Positions 1-7,778 of a stretch of DNA of 14,341 nucleotides are shown piece by piece. The notes beneath the pieces are model-generated. The model worked only from the letters and a program-made list of their open reading frames with translations. It made no database searches and had not been told where the DNA came from. The stretch lies in the NCBI GenBank assembly GCA_947177925.1, contig CAMWWJ010000047.1, positions 1-14,341 on the forward strand, read 5' to 3'. The position numbers and the translations under genes were made by a program. Source of the DNA: an uncultured Lachnospiraceae bacterium. Lineage in GTDB: Bacteria; Bacillota; Clostridia; Lachnospirales; Lachnospiraceae. Within the stretch, counting starts at the first letter, position 1. Each line of letters starts with the position of its first letter.

Positions 1-100
1 AGTTTGGCTGACACGCTCTCGCTCGGATGAACACGTAGCGGTACTAAGCCTGCAAAGGACGCAGGCTAAGTGCCGACGTGTTCAAACGGTCTGCCAAACT
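1..100 (+). repeat. Structured palindromic repeat, copy 1
   Basis: The 82-base core at 10-91 recurs inverted at 310-391 with only two differences (positions 51 and 85). It folds on itself: 28-36 pairs with 76-84 (9 bp). After a two-base bulge, 39-53 pairs with 61-75 (15 positions, one A-A mismatch, one G-T wobble) around the loop AAAGGAC. A further stretch, 13-27, is unpaired on one side. The flanks differ from those of copy 2 but pair with each other: AGTTTGGC (1-8) with GCCAAACT (93-100). The window starts exactly at this arm, so a longer left arm cannot be seen. I do not recognise the family. It could be a small non-autonomous mobile element or a structured RNA; no transposase is nearby. 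Confidence 0.85.
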
Positions 101-281
101 ACTATCACTTGACAGCTCCTTCTCGGCCAGCGACGAAAGCTTAATCCGGCAAGGATGAAAAAGGCGTATGCTGTTTTAACGTGGCTTTAATCTGTCCACT
201 TTTGAACATAGCCAAGCATTTAAAAAGCTCCCTCCACGTGGAAAAGCGCTGCTCCCCCCGTGATAGCCAGTAGCCTTGGCA
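101..281. other. Non-coding spacer between two inverted repeat copies
   Basis: No credible gene is seen in this spacer on either strand. It carries a 10-base palindrome, TCCACGTGGA, at 233-242. A 7-base inverted pair, CTATCAC (102-108) and GTGATAG (260-266), sits near its two ends, with GCCAA (93-97) and TTGGC (276-280) just outside. This hints that the relation between the two repeat copies extends weakly into the spacer. A TTGACA at 109-114 has no matching -10 box. I found no hairpin followed by a T run that would serve as an intrinsic terminator for the operon arriving from the right. Confidence 0.5.
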
Positions 282-419
282 GGCTGTCCGGATGATAGGA
301 AGTCATTGGGACCGTATGAACACGTCGGCACTTAGCCTGCGTCCTTTGCTGGCTTAGTACCGCTACGTGTTCATCCGAGCGAGAGCGTGTCCCTATGACT
401 TCCTATCATCCGGACAGCC
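282..419 (-). repeat. Structured palindromic repeat, copy 2, with long outer stem
   Basis: This is the inverted second copy of the core seen at 10-91, here at 310-391. Its flanks do not match copy 1 but form their own stem. Positions 282-306 pair perfectly with 395-419 (25 bp), followed by one T-T mismatch (307/394) and five more pairs (308-312 with 389-393). The copy 2 core has an A-A mismatch where copy 1 has a T-A pair near the loop. On the minus-strand transcript the hairpin begins 18 bases after the stop codon of the last operon gene, so it could protect or end that mRNA. No U tract follows, so it is not a classic intrinsic terminator. Confidence 0.85.
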
Positions 420-437
420 CTCACAACCTCCGCCTCC

Positions 438-2099
438 TCACTCCTGCAGCCCTTCCACATACTCATCTACATAGGCAAGCCGCCCCACAGCAAACTCCTT
501 CATCCCGGAAAAGTCCTCTTCATAGCGTCCTCCCGGCCAGCGCTCCTTTTCCCGTTCATAGGCGCCCGAATCCTTGACCACTGCCTCTAAACGTTCTATT
601 TCGCTTATGACGGCATTGTCGGAAAACATGGTGTTTCTCCAATCCTTCCATGTTTGCTTTATAAGGCCTACGGAATCCTCTACGTTTAAATCAAGCATCC
701 TCTGCCCCGGCTGCCAGCGGATGAGTTCCTTGATTACGCTGAAATCAGCCTTGCAATAATACTTATTGTCAGTGTATACGTCTCCGAAAGATATATTCAA
801 ATCCCAGGGGATGAAATAGCCCTGGGGCCTGCCGTCTCTGTTTCGTACTGCATAATAATAGTTTTTGGCATAATTGTCAAAGCCGCCGATTGCCTGATAG
901 AACAGCCAGTTTTGAAGGACGTTTTCCTGGTTGACCAAAGAGGTGATGCTGTTTGTAAATTCTTCATCGGTTCCTTCTATGCAGGCGGCCAGTTCATATA
1001 ACGGCGCCCATTCTTCCTCATTTTGCAGTAATAAATCGCCTTTTAAGAAAAATCCTCCCCGATAATCGGGCATGTTTTCATCAAAAAGCGCACCCCGAAA
1101 GTCCTCCGCCTTCCATTCTGCCGTGTACTTCTTCTTATAAATTCTTTCAATGACTTCTTCTCCTGCTTCTACCTGGGAAGACACGGAAGCCATTCCAAGC
1201 TGTTTTCTGTCTATGGGGAACATCAGGCCGTATAAGCCCTGATAGCTGTCATTAATAAATACTTCCACATATTCCATATGGGTTCCAAAGGTTTTCTTAT
1301 AGGGATTTTCCTCGGCTCCCGCCTGCTCCCACAAGTCATTGGCAAGCTTGTCCTTGATTTTGGAACCATCTGCATAAAGGCTGTTTAAAATCCAGTCGTT
1401 ATCCTTTCTCATGCCAAGAAAGCTCTCATTTGTCTTCTGAAAGCTTCCGTCCTTTTTCTTTTGTTCATATAAATTCAGCCTGAGGCTTTTTTTCTCATAA
1501 TTTAAGCTGGTGTTTCCCCGAAGCCTGCTTGTGGAATAGCAGGCAGTCACAAAATCTCCGGCTGCCCTTACGCCTTCTGTCCGGGACTTTTCCCCACCTG
1601 CTGCCAGATTATCATATACCTGTAAGAAAAATAATGGTTGTCCATCCTCCAGCATATATTCGCTGGAAGCAAAGTCCATTACTGAAACACCTGTTATTTT
1701 AAGGTAACAAAGGCTATAACCATCCTTTTCCACCAAATAGAACGGAATGGATTCATTTCCCGCCATTAGAGCAAGCTTACCGCTTTTGGTAAAATCCTCT
1801 AAAAAAACCGCTTCCGCCCCTTCCGTATCTGTTCCGAAGCTTCCGCTTTCAAATTCTGTTTCTTCCATATTAAGAGGCAAGAAAAAGGTACGGCTTTCCC
1901 GGTCATATGGTAACACCTGTTCTCGAAAAGTCAGTCTTGCCTGTGCTTCTTCTTTCTCCTTTGACCGCTCTAACAGCTTATTCAGTTTTTCCTGATGAAA
2001 CACCTGTACTTCCATTGCGGGACGAGTCTTTTCAAATACTCCCCATGCCACAAAAAAAAGAAGTGCGGCCAGGCTTCCTGCCATTATCCATTTTTTCAT
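438..2099 (-). CDS. Membrane-anchored CotH-family kinase
   Basis: This 553-residue protein has an N-terminal hydrophobic anchor (about residues 4-22) and no lipobox cysteine, so it probably sits on the outer face of the membrane. The CotH pattern is clear: LRGNTS at 193-198 followed by a K-K-S-L-R-L stretch, an NDW-LNSLYADGSK-KD segment at 234-250, YVEVFINDSYQGLYGL at 277-292, an FDNYAKNYYY segment at 407-416, and IPWDLNISFGD at 430-440. In the last, WD-x-N-x-x-x-G matches the metal-binding end of CotH kinases. CotH of Bacillus phosphorylates spore-coat proteins and other family members act on secreted targets; the target here is unknown. It is the last gene of the operon, 36 bases after the HAD phosphatase gene. 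Its ribosome binding site is weak (AAAGGGG lies about 16 bases from the ATG), so expression may depend on coupling. Confidence 0.88.
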   Translation of the reverse strand: MKKWIMAGSLAALLFFVAWGVFEKTRPAMEVQVFHQEKLNKLLERSKEKEEAQARLTFREQVLPYDRESRTFFLPLNMEETEFESGSFGTDTEGAEAVFLEDFTKSGKLALMAGNESIPFYLVEKDGYSLCYLKITGVSVMDFASSEYMLEDGQPLFFLQVYDNLAAGGEKSRTEGVRAAGDFVTACYSTSRLRGNTSLNYEKKSLRLNLYEQKKKDGSFQKTNESFLGMRKDNDWILNSLYADGSKIKDKLANDLWEQAGAEENPYKKTFGTHMEYVEVFINDSYQGLYGLMFPIDRKQLGMASVSSQVEAGEEVIERIYKKKYTAEWKAEDFRGALFDENMPDYRGGFFLKGDLLLQNEEEWAPLYELAACIEGTDEEFTNSITSLVNQENVLQNWLFYQAIGGFDNYAKNYYYAVRNRDGRPQGYFIPWDLNISFGDVYTDNKYYCKADFSVIKELIRWQPGQRMLDLNVEDSVGLIKQTWKDWRNTMFSDNAVISEIERLEAVVKDSGAYEREKERWPGGRYEEDFSGMKEFAVGRLAYVDEYVEGLQE

Positions 2100-2135
2100 G
2101 CAAATAATCCCAATGCCCCTTTAAACAGTTCCATT

Positions 2136-2528
2136 TCAGCCTAATCTGCTCTTTTTACAAATTTCATCCAGCTCATCCAGACTGTATTTCAAAAATTCGT
2201 CCGGGCGCACCGTTCTGTCATCCACATAAAATCCCTTATGCCCGGGCCAGGGCTTTCCGTAGATGATTTCATCATAAGGAATCTCCCATTTATCCAGCCA
2301 TTCCAAAAGCACTTTTGCCGTGTTGGCATTGATCAAGCCAATGTTCCCTCCGTAACTGTTCATGTTTCTGGAGGTAAACAGGGTTATGGTTGCCCCTCCC
2401 GCTTTGTATTCCTTTAATTTTTCGATCATTTCCGGATAGGGCACCAGATCCAGATAATTTTCTTCCTTCTTCTTAATGGGACATAAGGTGCCGTCTATGT
2501 CAAAACAAAACTTTACTCCTGAATACAT
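2136..2528 (-). CDS. Small HAD phosphatase, capsule-biosynthesis (EcbF/BcbF-like) type
   Basis: This 130-residue protein is a minimal HAD fold with all four motifs: FDIDGTL at 9-15 (nucleophile D10, acid D12), FTSR at 51-54 (motif II), K92 in GKPWPGHKG, and DDR at 103-105 (metal aspartates). There is no large cap insertion. Size and motif spacing fit the small capsule-biosynthesis phosphatases seen in Pasteurella and Haemophilus capsule loci; this assignment is from memory of the family. It probably removes phosphate from a small soluble sugar phosphate in the cytoplasm. The start overlaps the end of the upstream kinase gene by 16 bases. The ribosome binding site (GAGGT, 6 bases before the ATG) lies inside the kinase coding sequence, so the two are probably translationally coupled and may act on the same substrate. 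Confidence 0.85.
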   Translation of the reverse strand: MYSGVKFCFDIDGTLCPIKKKEENYLDLVPYPEMIEKLKEYKAGGATITLFTSRNMNSYGGNIGLINANTAKVLLEWLDKWEIPYDEIIYGKPWPGHKGFYVDDRTVRPDEFLKYSLDELDEICKKSRLG

Positions 2529-3955
2529 TCTTCTACCTCATCTAATATATTGATTGCGTTTAATATAAATCCAAAGACCTTGCCCGGCTGATCCATATGA
2601 TAGGGAAGCATGGATAAAAACAGGCTTGCTTCATAAAGACGTACCAGTCTGTAATCAAATCCATTCTCCTTTAAATAACCTTTAAACACTTCCACATAAG
2701 GCTCCCGGTCCGTATCAATCGTCAGAGAAAGCTTCATCTCCCGGTCCATGGAAATCTCATAAAGCCCGCTGTTGAAAAAATCATAACAGCCGCAAATGGA
2801 ATGGGACAACTTTGCCAGATCATAATACAGGTCCGTATATAGCTCCTCCTCCCGCAAGGCTCCCTTTGGATCGATGAGCTTCAGCAGGCTGGCTTCTCTG
2901 CTGTAGAGAATATTGGAAAAGCACAAGTCTCCATGCCCGATTACCAAACAGTTGTTATCTTTATCTGGCCGTTTTATTTTCTCATAAAGCCTGAAATATG
3001 CCTCCATCACCTGTTCTAAGCTTTCATATTTGGTTCCCATGGCAAGCATATGGTTAAACTGTTGATACTGGGTATATTTCTTTAATTCTTCCATCCGGCT
3101 TTTCAGCTTATCCACATAAAGATCTTTTGCAACTGCCTTTACCTCTTTTGCGGAAGCTTCTTTCCTGCCCCGCAGCCTGATAAAATAAAACAGCTTTTCC
3201 AATATGTCGGACAACTCCTCTGTGGAAACCGCCCCATGGACAAAGCGTATGGCAATATCCGTCATGTGATACCGCTCCATAGTATAAGAAGCAAATTCCG
3301 GTTCTTCCTTATAATCAAAGGGCGTTACAAACCACATTTTCATATTGTCCGGCAAAAGATAATAAAAGTTATATTCTGATTTAATTTTCTCTTTTTTATT
3401 GGAACGCTTCGTAACCGTGTATTCGTCACCCAACAAGGCATTGAAAAATCTGGCGTCAAAGCCGCTTGTAATAAAGGTAAGAAAATTGCTGCGCTTGGAA
3501 ATATCCATAAAAGCATCCGTTATGATAGGCTCCCCTTCAAAGGTTCTGTTTACCAGATCTTCAAAGCGGCTGAAATATTCCTCCCCACCACTTATAATTG
3601 CCATGGCCGTTTTTTCCTGACACAATGCTGCAAAGGATTCCTTGGCATATTGCGCCTTTGTCAGAAGAATAGAAAATTCCTTTGTATCCTTTAGCGCAAA
3701 ATTCGAATACAGGTGCACCAGATTTACCGGTTCCTCCAGATTTTTGTATGCTTTATAAAGCAGCTCCTTATCCTCTGGGCCGGAATAAAATAACACCTGT
3801 ACTACAGCTTTATTCCTCAGTATTTCGGCTTTCATACGGTTCTTTAGGGTAATCCTTTTAAAAATCGTATCTCCATAGGAATTGTGCCCTGTAATGGCGC
3901 CTACTTCCTTATTTGGTTTTATGCTGTCATCATATACGACGAAAAGTCTTTTCAT
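2513..3955 (-). CDS. APH/choline-kinase-like phosphotransferase with novel N-terminal domain
   Basis: This is a 480-residue soluble protein. The C-terminal part is an aminoglycoside-phosphotransferase-like kinase: HGDLCFSNIL at 341-350 gives the catalytic H-G-D343-x4-N348, and LIDPKG at 360-365 stands in for the metal-binding DFG. A conserved-looking TDLYYDLAKL (374-383) follows, as in APH folds. Residues about 157-241 look like the kinase N-lobe, with lysines at 183-190 and MERYHMTDIA near 226-235. Residues 1-150 are not recognised; no nucleotidyltransferase signature (GGxGTR) is seen. The upstream AAAGGA, about 10 bases before the ATG, supports the start. The gene overlaps the HAD phosphatase by 16 bases. 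The likely role is phosphorylating a sugar or polyol used for surface-glycan decoration; the substrate is unknown. Confidence 0.75.
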   Translation of the reverse strand: MKRLFVVYDDSIKPNKEVGAITGHNSYGDTIFKRITLKNRMKAEILRNKAVVQVLFYSGPEDKELLYKAYKNLEEPVNLVHLYSNFALKDTKEFSILLTKAQYAKESFAALCQEKTAMAIISGGEEYFSRFEDLVNRTFEGEPIITDAFMDISKRSNFLTFITSGFDARFFNALLGDEYTVTKRSNKKEKIKSEYNFYYLLPDNMKMWFVTPFDYKEEPEFASYTMERYHMTDIAIRFVHGAVSTEELSDILEKLFYFIRLRGRKEASAKEVKAVAKDLYVDKLKSRMEELKKYTQYQQFNHMLAMGTKYESLEQVMEAYFRLYEKIKRPDKDNNCLVIGHGDLCFSNILYSREASLLKLIDPKGALREEELYTDLYYDLAKLSHSICGCYDFFNSGLYEISMDREMKLSLTIDTDREPYVEVFKGYLKENGFDYRLVRLYEASLFLSMLPYHMDQPGKVFGFILNAINILDEVEECIQE

Positions 3956-3973
3956 GGCTCTTTATCCTTTCTC

Positions 3974-4726
3974 TTATGAGAACTTCCTTTTCCTTACCAT
4001 ATAAACCGCCTGTCCTACAATGGAAAATAAGAGAAACACGCCGGCTCCCACTAACGTATAAGTCCTTGCAATACTGCTTTCCCCTGCCATAAAGAGGCTC
4101 CTTATATATTCGGAAAAGCTTCCGATTCCAAAGGGAACCGCCAAAAATCCTGCCAATGCCTTCAGGGCAAGTATTTCAAATATCCATCCTGCAAAGGAAG
4201 CAAGGAAAATCAGTGCAAATCTTCCCTGCACTAGATTTTTCGTAAATTCATACCAGTCGTTCACTACATCCAGCCCTTTTAAAACTGCCATGGAACGGCC
4301 TGAGCTCTTTTCCTTTATGATATACTTGTTCAAATACCGATAGGTAGGCTCTATGGACAGATAAATGCAGGCTATCATAAGAATGATTCCCAGAAATATC
4401 CAGGTAATCAGGGATATTTCCCCAAAAAACACAAGATCTAAGGGCAAAAGCACTAAAAGCAGAGCCGCAATATCAAAAAAACGGTCTATCAACACGCTCA
4501 ATATGCCAACCTGCCATACCCCGGTATCTCTTCCGATAGCAAATATCCGGTAGATTTCTCCTGCCTTAAAGGGAATGAGCAGATTCACAAAGGTTGTCTT
4601 ACAATACAGCAGCAGGAACCTGCTAAAACCAATTTTATGCTCCATAAGCACCAGATACAGCCTGATCATCTTAGCGGCATGTACTGCCAGAAAAAAAACT
4701 GCAATTGCCAGAACGAACCACCACAT
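3974..4726 (-). CDS. Flippase-like membrane protein (LPG-synthase TM / UPF0104 family)
   Basis: This 250-residue protein is very hydrophobic, with about six membrane spans (roughly 1-20, 38-56, 76-100, 106-124, 168-195 and 223-244). The signature NLLIPFKAGEIYR (48-60) followed by LIDRFFD (79-85) is typical of the lysylphosphatidylglycerol-synthase membrane domain, found alone as flippase-like proteins next to polyprenol-phosphate glycosyltransferases. It is shorter than the roughly 300 residues usual for the family; the first helix may be missing, but the start is well supported by AGGAG 7 bases before the ATG. It lies 44 bases after the polyprenyl-phosphate-type GT2 and 18 bases before the kinase. 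A role in moving or handling a lipid-linked sugar is an inference. Confidence 0.75.
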   Translation of the reverse strand: MWWFVLAIAVFFLAVHAAKMIRLYLVLMEHKIGFSRFLLLYCKTTFVNLLIPFKAGEIYRIFAIGRDTGVWQVGILSVLIDRFFDIAALLLVLLPLDLVFFGEISLITWIFLGIILMIACIYLSIEPTYRYLNKYIIKEKSSGRSMAVLKGLDVVNDWYEFTKNLVQGRFALIFLASFAGWIFEILALKALAGFLAVPFGIGSFSEYIRSLFMAGESSIARTYTLVGAGVFLLFSIVGQAVYMVRKRKFS

Positions 4727-4770
4727 GGTTTTCTCCTCTCTTCTGTCTGATCTGTCTATCCGCCGGATGT

Positions 4771-5571
4771 TCAGGCCTCTGATTCCAGTTCGGTTATTTC
4801 CTCACTGGTATAAGCATCTCTTACCACTTCCCTATATTCGTCCTTTATGGACTCCCTGCAAAACAAATAAGCAAATGCCATCTTTAGCACAGTAATGGCC
4901 TGATTCATCATTTTTACATTGGAAACCTGGTCTTCTTCCCTCCAGGAAACCGGATAAAATACGATTTTATGTTTATAGTAATGGGAAGCCAGAATCATTA
5001 CATAATTAAACATCAGATTGTCCGGAAACTTCTCATAAAACCCATCCTTCAACATCTTTGTGCTATATAGATTCAGCCCCGAACCAAGATCGAAGATCCT
5101 CTGCTTGGTCACAAAAGCAAAAATGAAGTTGTACACTACATTTCCAAAAGTCCTGAAACGGGAATATCCCGTAAGCTTTGATCCCCGCATGAATCTTGCG
5201 CCCAATACACAGTCATAACGTTCATGGACTTCCTTTTGCAGCATAGGAATGAAATCATGAATATCTCCCTGATCATCCCCGTGGAGCATACAGACATAAT
5301 CATAGCCATGCTCCACTGCATAATGGAATGCCATTTTCTGGGAGCCGCCTAATCCGTAATTATCCGTATTCCGCATAAGCTTAATGGGCTTACCCGGATT
5401 TCTCTTTATATAATCAAGCACTACTGCTTCCGTATCGTCTGTGCTCCGGTTATTTACTACAAGCACCTTGTTAAAATAGGAAAGCACATTGTTATCCAGT
5501 TGTAAAAGCACCCGCTCTATCTGCTTTTCACAATTATAGGCCGGAATAAAAAGTAACATTTTATTGCTCAT
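4771..5571 (-). CDS. GT2 glycosyltransferase, polyprenyl-phosphate sugar synthase type
   Basis: This is a 266-residue GT-A enzyme without membrane helices. FIPAYN (8-13) opens the fold, NNRSTDDT (40-47) is the nucleotide-sugar loop, and HGDDQGD (97-103) carries the metal-binding aspartates in the D-D-Q arrangement of dolichyl/undecaprenyl-phosphate sugar synthases. GARFMRGS (124-131) and DLGSGLNLYS (161-170) are also typical of that branch. It probably transfers a hexose from a nucleotide sugar to undecaprenyl phosphate at the inner membrane face. Its first 11 bases overlap the end of the GtrA gene, and its ribosome binding site (GGGAG, 6 bases before ATG) lies within that gene. This pairing matches the GtrA/GtrB partnership of serotype-converting systems. 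The sugar is not determined; glucose is plausible given the phosphoglucomutase two genes upstream. Confidence 0.88.
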   Translation of the reverse strand: MSNKMLLFIPAYNCEKQIERVLLQLDNNVLSYFNKVLVVNNRSTDDTEAVVLDYIKRNPGKPIKLMRNTDNYGLGGSQKMAFHYAVEHGYDYVCMLHGDDQGDIHDFIPMLQKEVHERYDCVLGARFMRGSKLTGYSRFRTFGNVVYNFIFAFVTKQRIFDLGSGLNLYSTKMLKDGFYEKFPDNLMFNYVMILASHYYKHKIVFYPVSWREEDQVSNVKMMNQAITVLKMAFAYLFCRESIKDEYREVVRDAYTSEEITELESEA

Positions 5572-6004
5572 TGGGTTCTCCCTTCTTTTCTAAAAATATC
5601 TTCCTTGTAATGAAATTATAAACCATAACGATTCCAGTTGCTATGATTTTCCCTCCAATTTCTGCCAAATCGGCAGAAATCAGCTCATTCAGCCATTTCC
5701 ACTGTACATAAATGCCATCCACGCAGCCCCAGATAATCAATTCATTCAAGCCAAGCCCAATGACACTTAATATGACAAAAATAATAAATTCCGCCTTTCT
5801 GTCCATCTGCTCCTTGCGCACGAATACAAATTTCATGCTAAGAAGATAGTTGATGATGACCGATATGACAAAGCCCCAAAAAGCCGCCCAGGCATAATGG
5901 ACATTTACCACATAATTTAAAAAAGAAAATACGGCAAAATCAATACCAAAGCACACGACGCCTACAACGCCGAATTTTACAATCTGTTCTAATAATTTCT
6001 TCAT
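5561..6004 (-). CDS. GtrA-family polyprenyl-phosphate sugar flippase-like protein
   Basis: This 147-residue protein has four membrane helices (about 9-31, 38-60, 72-94, 114-136), the standard GtrA size and topology. The NYLLSMKFVF stretch (52-61) after helix 2 and YNFITRKIFLE (129-139) at the end are typical GtrA sequence. The family is thought to move undecaprenyl-phosphate sugar across the membrane for side-chain addition outside. The gene is 18 bases after the phosphoglucomutase and overlaps the next glycosyltransferase. AGGA upstream of the ATG supports the start. No large GT-C membrane transferase that would use the flipped sugar is in this window. Confidence 0.9.
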   Translation of the reverse strand: MKKLLEQIVKFGVVGVVCFGIDFAVFSFLNYVVNVHYAWAAFWGFVISVIINYLLSMKFVFVRKEQMDRKAEFIIFVILSVIGLGLNELIIWGCVDGIYVQWKWLNELISADLAEIGGKIIATGIVMVYNFITRKIFLEKKGEPNEQ

Positions 6005-6022
6005 ATCCTGTTCCTAACTGTT

Positions 6023-7765
6023 TTATTTGGAAAAATCGGGAAGTTTCTCAAGCAGCGCCGTTTTTAATGCCTCCAGCTTCTCTTCACTGTCCTGCAGGCT
6101 TGTTCCCTTTACTCCCATGTAGAATTTAATCTTTGGTTCTGTTCCGGAAGGCCTTACACAGCACCACGCATCCTGTTCCAGCTCAAAATAAAGCACGTCC
6201 GACTTTGGGAGCTTCACTGCGGAAACGGTTCCGTCCTTTAAATTTACGGCTTCACCGGTACAAAAATCCTTCACTGCCACTGTCCGGAAGCTGCCAAAAG
6301 CCTCAATCCGGCTGCTTCTTAAATATTCCATGATTTTTCCAATCTGCTCCTGACCGGAAACTCCCTTTAAGGTAATGGTGTGCAGTCCTTCTTTAAAATA
6401 TCCATAGGTTTCATAAAGGGAAAGCATCTGATCCCAAAGGGTAATGCCCTGTTTCTTGCAATAAGCTGCCACTTCGCAAAGACACATGACTGCCACTACC
6501 GCATCCTTGTCCCTGGCATGGGTTCCCGCAAGGCAGCCATAGCTTTCCTCAAGGCCGAATACATACTGATTGGAACCGGTTTCCTCAAACCATTTAATCT
6601 GCTCGCCAATATATTTAAAACCTGTCAGAACTTCCTTTAATGCCACATGATAGCGGGCAGCAAGGGCATCTGCCATATTGGTGGTCACCACTGTTTTTAC
6701 AAGTGCCGGATGTTCCGGCATGGTATTTGTTTTTGTCTTTTCACGCAGGATATATTCCGCAATAAGCATTCCCGACATATTTCCCGTAAAAGGAATATAT
6801 TCTCCGGATTTTTGATCAAGGGCATAGATGCCAAGACGATCCGCATCCGGGTCTGTTGCTAAAATCACATCCGCTTCTACTTCTTTTGCCAGCTTCAATG
6901 CTAATGAAAAAGCTGCCGGATCCTCCGGATTGGGATAGCTTACTGTTGAAAAATTGCTGTCAGGCAGTTCCTGCTCTTTTACTACATATACTTTTTGAAA
7001 GCCAAGCTCCGAAAGCACCCGGCGAACCGGGATATTGCCCGTTCCATGGAGAGGCGTGTATACAATTTTGATGTCCTCTGCCATTTCCCGAATCACATCC
7101 GGATGGATAATCTGCTTTTTCAGCTCCTCCATATAGGCATCGTCAATTTCTTTTCCAATTATGGTAAGAAGTCCCTTTTGTTTTGCATCTTCCTCTGTGA
7201 TGGTCTTTACGGCATGATAATCCGTCACCGCCTTTACCTCTTCGATAATCTCCCGATCCTTAGGGGCGGTAATCTGGGCTCCATCCTCCCAATATACCTT
7301 ATATCCGTTATATTCCGGCGGATTATGACTTGCAGTAACAACGATTCCTGCAATGCAGCCCAATTTCCTCACTGCAAAGGATAACTCAGGCGTAGGTCTT
7401 AAGCCTTCAAATAAATATGCCTTAATACCGTTGGCACAAAGGCAAAGCGCCGCTTCCATGGCAAATTCCGGTGAATATTTTCTGGAATCATATGCAATGG
7501 CAGCTCCTTTTTCACAGCCACCCTGCTTTTTTATATAATTGGCAAGTCCCTGAGTTGCCTTTCTTACCGTATAAAAGTTCATTCGGTTGGTTCCTGCCCC
7601 GATCACACCTCTGAGACCGCCTGTGCCAAACTCCAGCTCCTTATAGAATCTGTCCTCCACTTCCTTTTCGTCATTACGGATGGCTGACAGCTCCTCTTTC
7701 GTTTCCCGGTCAAAATAATCATCCTCTAACCAAAACTGAAAAGTGTCCTTATATCCCTTGTCCAT
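6023..7765 (-). CDS. pgcA: Alpha-phosphoglucomutase (phosphohexomutase)
   Basis: This 580-residue protein is full length for the PgcA/PGM2 branch of alpha-D-phosphohexomutases. All four catalytic regions are present: the phosphoserine loop TASHNPPEYNG (144-154, S146), the magnesium loop ATDPDADR (303-310, D305/D307/D309), the sugar-binding loop GLEESYG (404-410) and the phosphate loop RPSGTEPK (538-545). It interconverts glucose-6-phosphate and glucose-1-phosphate, the precursor of UDP- and dTDP-glucose. Placement directly before the GtrA/GT2 pair suggests it feeds sugar nucleotide to this cluster, although a housekeeping role is also possible. AGG about 6 bases before ATG supports the start; the gap to the upstream glycosyltransferase is 13 bases. 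Confidence 0.93.
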   Translation of the reverse strand: MDKGYKDTFQFWLEDDYFDRETKEELSAIRNDEKEVEDRFYKELEFGTGGLRGVIGAGTNRMNFYTVRKATQGLANYIKKQGGCEKGAAIAYDSRKYSPEFAMEAALCLCANGIKAYLFEGLRPTPELSFAVRKLGCIAGIVVTASHNPPEYNGYKVYWEDGAQITAPKDREIIEEVKAVTDYHAVKTITEEDAKQKGLLTIIGKEIDDAYMEELKKQIIHPDVIREMAEDIKIVYTPLHGTGNIPVRRVLSELGFQKVYVVKEQELPDSNFSTVSYPNPEDPAAFSLALKLAKEVEADVILATDPDADRLGIYALDQKSGEYIPFTGNMSGMLIAEYILREKTKTNTMPEHPALVKTVVTTNMADALAARYHVALKEVLTGFKYIGEQIKWFEETGSNQYVFGLEESYGCLAGTHARDKDAVVAVMCLCEVAAYCKKQGITLWDQMLSLYETYGYFKEGLHTITLKGVSGQEQIGKIMEYLRSSRIEAFGSFRTVAVKDFCTGEAVNLKDGTVSAVKLPKSDVLYFELEQDAWCCVRPSGTEPKIKFYMGVKGTSLQDSEEKLEALKTALLEKLPDFSK

Positions 7766-7778
7766 TTTCTACCTGCTC

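Noticed and set aside
1..100. Integron attC site or CRISPR repeat
   Set aside because: There are no GTTRRRY/RYYYAAC boxes, no integrase or cas gene, only two copies, and these are inverted instead of regularly spaced direct repeats.
101..281. Intrinsic terminator for the minus-strand operon in the spacer
   Set aside because: T runs on the minus strand are not preceded by a GC-rich stem; the TCCACGTGGA palindrome at 233-242 has no loop and is not followed directly by a T run.
395..577. A 60-codon plus-strand open frame starting in the left repeat
   Set aside because: It begins inside the hairpin arm and overlaps the end of the CotH-family gene antisense; its composition (many P, H, S) looks like read-through of non-coding sequence.
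3974..4726. Flippase-like gene as a truncated pseudogene
   Set aside because: It is shorter than usual, but the start has a strong AGGAG at good spacing, the frame is intact, and the signature motifs are present.
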